NCBI GenBank assembly: GCA_964551195.1
Contig: CAZKBI010000025.1
Location: 1-11,129, forward strand
Source of the DNA: CAYZPB01 sp964551195
GTDB lineage: Bacteria > Bacillota > Bacilli > Tepidibacillales > Tepidibacillaceae
Length of the DNA: 11,129 bases
Direction: 5' to 3'
Shown in pieces: positions 7,137-11,129 of the stretch. The first letter of the stretch is position 1. Every line of letters begins with the position of its first letter. Both the position numbers and the translations under genes were made by a program. The notes below the pieces were generated by a model. It was not told the origin of the DNA. It saw nothing but the letters and a program-made list of their open reading frames with translations, and did not search any database.

Positions 7137-8057
7137 CTATTTAAATAATCCCTTGATCACAAAAAACGCGTTAGATGGCCGCTCGGCTATTCGGCGCGAG
7201 AAGTAATGGAACCAGTCTTTGCCGTAGGGTGTATAGACGCGAACAGTATATCCCTCTTTTAGCAGTTGCTTCTGTAAATCCAGGCTAATGCCATAAAGCA
7301 TCTGGAATTCAAATAACGAATTCGGAATATCATTCTCCTTAACGAACTTCTTTACCTCATCGACAATCCGACTGTCATGCGTTGCTACTGCAGTGTAATT
7401 TCCGTTGCTTAGATGAGTTTTGATAATCTGGATAAAGTTTTTGTCAACGTCCTTTTTGTCGGGGAAAGCAATGTCTTTCGCTTCTTTATAGGCACCCTTG
7501 ATCAGACGCAGATTAGTTCCAAGTTTCCCTAGGTCATCGATATCTGCTTCTGTCCGATATAAATAGGATTGTAGGGCTAAACCAACATGTCGATTAGTAA
7601 ATTCTGCTTGGACCTGTTTGAAAAGATCAATCGTCAGTTGCACAACTGCTGCATCCTCAATATCAACTCGCACAAAATTATCATACATTTGTGCTCGTTC
7701 AATAATCTGGCGAACATTTTCGTAACAGAGGTCATAGTCAATTACTAGACCAAGCTGCGTTAATTTGATTGAAACATTAGAATCTAACTCGTTTTCAGCT
7801 ATTAAATCTAAGATTGCTATCGCCTCAGCAGTAGCTTCAAGTGCCTCTTCGCGTGTTGAGATACCTTCCCCAACATGGTCTAAGGTTACAAGGAAGCCCT
7901 CCTTGTTAAGTCGCTTAACCTCGTTAATCGAATCCGCTAATTCTTCAGCGCAGATAAAACGATCGGCTCCAAGCTTGAGTCCATACTTGGCGACGAAATT
8001 TTTCACGAATTTATTATCAGAAATTGCAAGAATTATGCCCCTACCTATACCCATCAT
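7137..8057 (-). CDS. putB: Proline dehydrogenase, monofunctional (PRODH)
   Basis: A 306-residue FAD enzyme that oxidises L-proline to delta-1-pyrroline-5-carboxylate, passing electrons to the membrane quinone pool. The length fits the stand-alone Gram-positive PutB/FadM type, not the fused PutA. Barrel motifs in order: LVTLDHVGE (56-64), SIKLTQLG (96-103), VDIEDA (131-136), LQSYLYRTEAD (162-172), RLIKGAYKE (184-192), ATHD (225-228), FQMLYGI (251-257), and the substrate-binding final helix YFSRRIAERPSN (285-296) with the paired arginines. Two ATG codons lie at 8057-8055 and 8054-8052; GGAGG (8067-8063) is 5 and 8 bases away respectively, so either can serve. The gene is divergent from rocA, whose product uses its product, across a 166-bp control region. 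It ends 3 bp from the camS stop. Confidence 0.95.
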   Translation of the reverse strand: MMGIGRGIILAISDNKFVKNFVAKYGLKLGADRFICAEELADSINEVKRLNKEGFLVTLDHVGEGISTREEALEATAEAIAILDLIAENELDSNVSIKLTQLGLVIDYDLCYENVRQIIERAQMYDNFVRVDIEDAAVVQLTIDLFKQVQAEFTNRHVGLALQSYLYRTEADIDDLGKLGTNLRLIKGAYKEAKDIAFPDKKDVDKNFIQIIKTHLSNGNYTAVATHDSRIVDEVKKFVKENDIPNSLFEFQMLYGISLDLQKQLLKEGYTVRVYTPYGKDWFHYFSRRIAERPSNAFFVIKGLFK

Positions 8058-8090
8058 ATCGCCTCCTCTTCGTGTTGAAATGCAATGCTA

Positions 8091-8118
8091 ATTATACCAA
8101 TAACTTAGGTTTTAGCAA
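8091..8118 (-). promoter_or_regulatory. Candidate sigma-A promoter of putB
   Basis: On the minus strand TTGCTA (8118-8113), a 16-bp spacer and a perfect TATAAT (8096-8091) preceded by TGG form a -35 plus extended -10 promoter. The predicted start near 8084 gives a leader of about 27 bases before the ATG pair. This is the best promoter-like sequence in the window. Confidence 0.65.
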
Positions 8119-8130
8119 AGCGAGACTAAA

Positions 8131-8139
8131 TGCTATAGT
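8131..8139 (+). promoter_or_regulatory. Candidate upstream extended -10 promoter toward rocA
   Basis: TGCTATAGT has an extended -10 with TATAGT (8134-8139), 5 of 6 to consensus. The segment 17 bp upstream (TTTAGC, 8111-8116) is a poor -35 and overlaps the putB -35 on the other strand, so the two promoters could compete. The leader would be about 78 bases. Confidence 0.35.
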
Positions 8140-8162
8140 GAGAAAAAATAGTAAGGTTTTAA

Positions 8163-8190
8163 TTTACCCGCGAATAAGTTAGAATATAGT
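8163..8190 (+). promoter_or_regulatory. Candidate downstream promoter of rocA
   Basis: TTTACC (8163-8168), a 16-bp spacer and TATAGT (8185-8190) match 4 of 6 and 5 of 6 positions. The predicted start near 8197 leaves about 27 bases before the rocA ATG, with AGGAGG at 8211-8216. I cannot tell which of the two rocA-direction candidates is used. In Bacillus subtilis rocA is SigL-driven, but no -24/-12 element was seen here. Confidence 0.4.
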
Positions 8191-8223
8191 AATAGAGAAG
8201 CAAGCAAGATAGGAGGTATTGAA

Positions 8224-9771
8224 ATGATTATAAAATATAAACCAGAGCCATTTACTGATTTTACGAATGCGGATAATCGTGCGGCTTTTGAGGAAGCCTT
8301 AGCTCTAGTTAAATCTCAATTTGATAGGGTTTACCCACTAATTATCGGTGGTGAGAAAATTTTCACTGAGCAGAAAATTACTTCATACAATCCAGCCAAT
8401 AAAACTGAGGTTGTTGGGGTGGTTTCTAAGGCTGATACAGCACTTGCGGAAAGAGCGATGCAGGTAGCGGTAGCAAAATTTGCGGAGTGGAAAGAGTGGC
8501 CTGCTGATGCGCGCGCACGACTTTTGTTCAAAGCGGCAGCGATTATGCGTCGTCGCAAACACGAGTTTTCTGCGACCATGGTTTATGAAGCGGGAAAGAA
8601 TTGGGCAGAGGCCGATGGCGATACAGCTGAGGCGATTGATTTCATGGAATACTATGCTCGCGAGATGATTAGACTTAGTGGTTCACAAGAGGTAACACCG
8701 TATAAAGGCGAAACCAATGATCTTTATTACATTCCCATGGGTGTTGGTGTAGTTATTTCACCCTGGAACTTCCCCAATGCAATTATGGTTGGGATGACGA
8801 CCGCAGCGGTTGTAACTGGTAATACAGTTGTACTGAAACCAGCTAGCGCGACGCCGGTAATTGCAGCGAAGTTCATGGAGGTGCTGGAAGAGGCAGGAAT
8901 GCCTGCAGGAGTCGTGAACTTTGTACCTGGTAGCGGGTCGGAAGTTGGTGACTATCTGGTTGAGCATCCATTAACAAGGTTTATTAGTTTTACTGGATCC
9001 AAGGAAGTCGGCTTGGGGATTACAGCGAAGGCAGCTGTTGTTAAACCAGGACAGAAATGGATTAAGCGTGTAGTTACTGAGCTTGGTGGCAAGGATGCCA
9101 TTCTAGTTGACCATGATGCAGATTTAGATGCCGCGGCTACAGGAATTGTGGCATCTGCTTTTGGCTTCCAAGGACAGAAGTGTTCAGCCTGTTCACGTGC
9201 AATTATTCATCAGGATATTTATGATGAGTTATTAGAGAAAATAGTTGCTAAAGCTAAGCTGCTGAAGCAAGGTTCGCCTGAAGTTCTAGAAAATATTGCT
9301 GGTCCAGTAGCTGATGCTGGTGCCTTTAAAAAGATTACAGATTATATTGAGATTGGTAAAAAGGAAGGTCGCTTGATTCTTGGCGGTGGCAGCGATGATA
9401 GTAAGGGTTACTATATTGAGCCCACAATCTTCGCTGATATAGATCGTAATGCGCGGATCGCACAAGAGGAGATTTTCGGTCCTGTGCTAGCGCTGATTAA
9501 GGCTAAGGATTTAGATGACGGGATTGAGATATTTAATGATACAGAGTATGGATTAACAGGTGCTCTTTATGCAAGAAGCAGAGAGACGATAGAGCGTGGT
9601 CGCAGAGAATTGCACTGTGGTAACCTTTACTTCAATCGTAAGTGCACCGGCGCTATTGTTGGCGTTCACCCCTTTGGTGGTTTCAACCTTTCGGGTACAG
9701 ATTCCAAGGCCGGTGGCAGCGATTATCTGCAGCTTTTCCTGCAACTCAAAGTAATGTCAGAAAGCTTGTAG
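8224..9771 (+). CDS. rocA: 1-pyrroline-5-carboxylate dehydrogenase (RocA/PutC type)
   Basis: A 515-residue aldehyde dehydrogenase superfamily enzyme, the same length as Bacillus RocA. It oxidises glutamate-gamma-semialdehyde (from pyrroline-5-carboxylate) to glutamate with NAD+, the second step of proline breakdown and the last of arginine breakdown. Key positions: PWNFP with Asn182, LKPAS with Lys205 for NAD+, FTGSKEVG (256-263), ELGGK with Glu286, GQKCSA with catalytic Cys320, EEIFGPV (415-421), and the P5CDH-type C-terminus RKCTGAIVGVHPFGGFNLSG (472-491). The start ATG has AGGAGG 7 bases upstream, so it is secure. It is divergent from putB. Its stop codon is part of the Shine-Dalgarno of mtnN, 13 bp downstream, so rocA probably heads an operon with mtnN, luxS and gatC. 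Confidence 0.96.
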   Translation: MIIKYKPEPFTDFTNADNRAAFEEALALVKSQFDRVYPLIIGGEKIFTEQKITSYNPANKTEVVGVVSKADTALAERAMQVAVAKFAEWKEWPADARARLLFKAAAIMRRRKHEFSATMVYEAGKNWAEADGDTAEAIDFMEYYAREMIRLSGSQEVTPYKGETNDLYYIPMGVGVVISPWNFPNAIMVGMTTAAVVTGNTVVLKPASATPVIAAKFMEVLEEAGMPAGVVNFVPGSGSEVGDYLVEHPLTRFISFTGSKEVGLGITAKAAVVKPGQKWIKRVVTELGGKDAILVDHDADLDAAATGIVASAFGFQGQKCSACSRAIIHQDIYDELLEKIVAKAKLLKQGSPEVLENIAGPVADAGAFKKITDYIEIGKKEGRLILGGGSDDSKGYYIEPTIFADIDRNARIAQEEIFGPVLALIKAKDLDDGIEIFNDTEYGLTGALYARSRETIERGRRELHCGNLYFNRKCTGAIVGVHPFGGFNLSGTDSKAGGSDYLQLFLQLKVMSESL

Positions 9772-9784
9772 GAGGAAGAAATTA

Positions 9785-10486
9785 ATGTTAGTTGGCATAA
9801 TTGGTGCAATGGAAGAAGAAGTTGTAATCCTGCGTGAGAAACTTAGGGGGCTTAAGGAATATCAGCTTGCTGGATTTGAGTTCTCACTGGGTAAGTTGGC
9901 TGGAGTTGATGTTGTGCTCCTAAAGAGCGGAATCGGCAAGGTTAATGCAGCGATTGCAACGACTCTAATGATTCAGCTTTATCAACCCGATTATATTATT
10001 AATACTGGCTCTGCCGGTGGCTGTAATCCAGAGCTAAAGGTTGGTGATATCGTTGTTGCTGATGAACTACGTTATCATGACGTCGATGCCACTGGCTTCG
10101 GCTATGTGTTCGGTCAGGTTCCCGATATGCCGGCTTATTACCTACCGGACGCACATTTAGTCGAGCTGGCTCTTCGGAGCGCTCAACAGCTAGATATGAG
10201 GGTGGTAAAGGGTCTTATCACCTCGAGCGATTCTTTTATGGATGAGTTGGAGCGGGTAGAGGAAGTCCGTCGATGCTTCCCGGGCGTTAATGCTGCTGAG
10301 ATGGAAGCAACAGCGATTGCGCAGGTTGCTTGGCAGTTTGGGATCCCTTTTGTGATTATCAGGTCGCTTTCTGATATTGCTGGGAGTGATAGTTTGACCT
10401 CTTATGAGCAATTTCTCGAGCAGGCTTCAATTAATTCGGCAAGCTTGGTAGAATTAATGTTAAAGGAGATTGATGGTATTGGGTGA
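9785..10486 (+). CDS. mtnN: 5'-methylthioadenosine/S-adenosylhomocysteine nucleosidase
   Basis: A 233-residue nucleoside phosphorylase-fold enzyme (MTAN, Pfs) that hydrolyses S-adenosylhomocysteine to S-ribosylhomocysteine and adenine, and methylthioadenosine to methylthioribose and adenine. The N-terminus GIIGAMEEEV carries Glu12; GSAGG (75-79) shapes the ribose site; AAEMEATA holds Glu174; RSLSD holds Asp197. These three acidic residues fall at the same numbers as the catalytic and binding residues of the E. coli enzyme. AGGAGGAA (9770-9777), overlapping the rocA TAG, is 7 bases from the ATG. Its product is the substrate of LuxS, encoded immediately downstream with an overlapping start, so the pair forms a two-step module. 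No SAM or SAH riboswitch can fit in the 13-bp gap before it, so regulation must come from upstream. Confidence 0.97.
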   Translation: MLVGIIGAMEEEVVILREKLRGLKEYQLAGFEFSLGKLAGVDVVLLKSGIGKVNAAIATTLMIQLYQPDYIINTGSAGGCNPELKVGDIVVADELRYHDVDATGFGYVFGQVPDMPAYYLPDAHLVELALRSAQQLDMRVVKGLITSSDSFMDELERVEEVRRCFPGVNAAEMEATAIAQVAWQFGIPFVIIRSLSDIAGSDSLTSYEQFLEQASINSASLVELMLKEIDGIG

Positions 10487-10940
10487 AAAATTTAATGTTG
10501 AGAGCTTTAATTTAGATCATACCAAAGTTAAGGCGCCCTATATTCGCTTAGTTAGCACGACTCGTGGCGAGCATGGCGATGTTATAAGTAAGTTTGATTT
10601 GCGCTTTACGCAACCGAATTTACGTTTTATGGAGATGTCGTCTGTGCATGCGCTAGAGCATCTATTAGCAGTATATATACGCCAGCACCTAGATAATGTT
10701 GTAGATATTAGTCCGATGGGCTGCCAAACTGGTTTCTACCTGTTGGTACTTAATTTAGCAGATGAAGAGCAAGTTTATAGTGCGGTTGAAAAGACGCTTA
10801 AAGATATAATTAATGCCAAAGAGGTGCCGGCCGCTAATGAACTTCAATGCGGCAATGCAGCTAGTCACAGTTTAAGCGGTGCTCAGAAATACGCCGCGGA
10901 CATGCTAGCTGGAAGCGCTAAATGGAAAGAGATATTCTGA
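10473..10940 (+). CDS. luxS: S-ribosylhomocysteine lyase LuxS
   Basis: A metal-dependent lyase of 155 residues that splits S-ribosylhomocysteine into homocysteine and 4,5-dihydroxy-2,3-pentanedione, precursor of the AI-2 signal. Numbered from ATG 10473: the metal ligands His59 and His63 lie in HALEH with Glu62, catalytic Cys84 lies in SPMGCQTGFY, and the third ligand Cys126 lies in LQCGN. FDLRFTQPN (41-49) and AANE (120-123) are also typical. All catalytic residues are present. The start overlaps the end of mtnN by 14 bases. AAAGGAG (10462-10468) is 1 base from TTG 10470, 4 from ATG 10473 and 10 from TTG 10479. Spacing makes TTG 10479 (Met-Gly-Glu-Lys) a serious alternative, and family N-termini are short enough to fit either. 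No terminator follows; gatC begins 24 bp on. Confidence 0.97.
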   Translation: MVLGEKFNVESFNLDHTKVKAPYIRLVSTTRGEHGDVISKFDLRFTQPNLRFMEMSSVHALEHLLAVYIRQHLDNVVDISPMGCQTGFYLLVLNLADEEQVYSAVEKTLKDIINAKEVPAANELQCGNAASHSLSGAQKYAADMLAGSAKWKEIF

Positions 10941-10950
10941 CTACAGAATG
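10933..10950 (+). repeat. Small hairpin at the luxS stop, before the gatC Shine-Dalgarno
   Basis: ATTCTG (10934-10939) and CAGAAT (10944-10949) are perfect inverted copies around a 4-base loop, with a possible outer T-G pair. The hairpin contains the luxS stop and sits one base before the gatC AAGGGGG. There is no T tract, so it is not an intrinsic terminator. It could be an RNA stability or translation element, or chance. Confidence 0.4.
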
Positions 10951-10964
10951 AAGGGGGAATAATT

Positions 10965-11129
10965 ATGAGTATGAGTAAGGATGATCTGCTTAATGCTGCA
11001 CGACTTGGCAACCTAGATTTATCGGAGGCCGAGCGAGCAAAGTTTGGTGAGCAGTTAAATCAAGTGCTTAGTTATGTAGATAAGATAAAAGAGGTTGATA
11101 CGACTGGTGTGCCAGAGACTAATCAAGGT
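10965..11129 (+). CDS. gatC: Aspartyl/glutamyl-tRNA amidotransferase subunit C, 3' end cut off
   Basis: The first 55 codons of GatC, a protein of about 95-100 residues. GatC belts the GatA and GatB subunits of the amidotransferase that converts Glu-tRNA(Gln) to Gln-tRNA(Gln), and in some species Asp-tRNA(Asn) to Asn-tRNA(Asn). The family pattern is visible: a first helix with DDLLNAARLGNLDLSEAE, then FGEQLNQVLSYVDKIKEVDT and the start of the proline-containing linker (GVPETNQ). The ATG at 10965 has AAGGGGG (10951-10957) 7 bases upstream; a second in-frame ATG at 10971 is less well placed. gatA and gatB would be expected just outside the window. No separate promoter is visible in the 24-bp gap after luxS, so it probably shares the upstream transcript. 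Confidence 0.93.
   Translation, partial: MSMSKDDLLNAARLGNLDLSEAERAKFGEQLNQVLSYVDKIKEVDTTGVPETNQG

Noticed and set aside
8101..8125. CcpA cre-like site near the putB -35
   Set aside because: The AAAGCG core is present but the flanking TG and CA positions of the cre consensus are not matched.
8355..8379. CodY-like sequence inside rocA (GAAAATTTTC followed by CAGAAAATT)
   Set aside because: One half matches the CodY box but the other half is displaced, and it lies about 130 bases into the coding region. Insufficient without a motif scan.
1..11129. A wholly new defence, mobile or biosynthetic system in the window
   Set aside because: Every substantial coding region is a recognisable housekeeping or metabolic family with intact motifs. 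No unexplained stretch over about 170 bp remains.

Overview
The window reads as a chromosomal housekeeping segment of a low-G+C Gram-positive bacterium (Bacillota, Bacilli). Evidence: a PcrB-PcrA-LigA gene order, a CamS/YerH pheromone-precursor lipoprotein, a LuxS, a GatC, strong AGGAGG-type ribosome binding sites, and use of TTG starts. In Bacillus and Staphylococcus the known order is pcrB-pcrA-ligA-camS/yerH, then (directly or nearby) a proline transporter (opuE/putP), then gatCAB. This window keeps that backbone but fills two positions differently. No phage, IS element, CRISPR array, tRNA or rRNA was seen, and no genus is assigned.

Layout. (1) Positions 1-4879, plus strand: the 3' part of pcrB (heptaprenylglyceryl phosphate synthase), pcrA (UvrD-type helicase) and ligA (NAD-dependent DNA ligase), closely spaced. 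The pcrA start is odd: the only good Shine-Dalgarno lies in front of an ATT codon, not in front of the TTG at 713. (2) 4869-5948, minus strand: a YtvI-like AI-2E-family membrane protein, convergent with ligA and overlapping its end by 11 bp. Its probable terminator is written inside the ligA C-terminal codons. (3) 6063-7133, plus strand: camS, with its own candidate promoter whose -10 lies in a perfect 8-bp-arm inverted repeat. (4) 7137-8057, minus strand: putB-type proline dehydrogenase, convergent with camS, with its probable terminator inside the last camS codons. (5) 8058-8223: a 166-bp divergent control region with a good putB promoter and two weaker rocA-direction candidates. (6) 8224-11129, plus strand: rocA (P5C dehydrogenase), mtnN (MTA/SAH nucleosidase), luxS (S-ribosylhomocysteine lyase) and the 5' end of gatC. 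These are so tightly packed that one transcript is likely.

How the genes work together. PutB and RocA form the complete two-step route from proline to glutamate and are transcribed divergently. MtnN and LuxS form the complete two-step route from S-adenosylhomocysteine to homocysteine, with release of the AI-2 precursor DPD. Placing SAH recycling behind rocA and ahead of gatC is the most distinctive organisational feature. PcrA and LigA serve DNA repair and replication; PcrB makes an archaeal-type ether lipid precursor.

All protein calls rest on motifs recognised by eye. Promoters, terminators and start-codon choices are inferences. I do not see an undescribed enzymatic system; the second-look items are regulatory and organisational.
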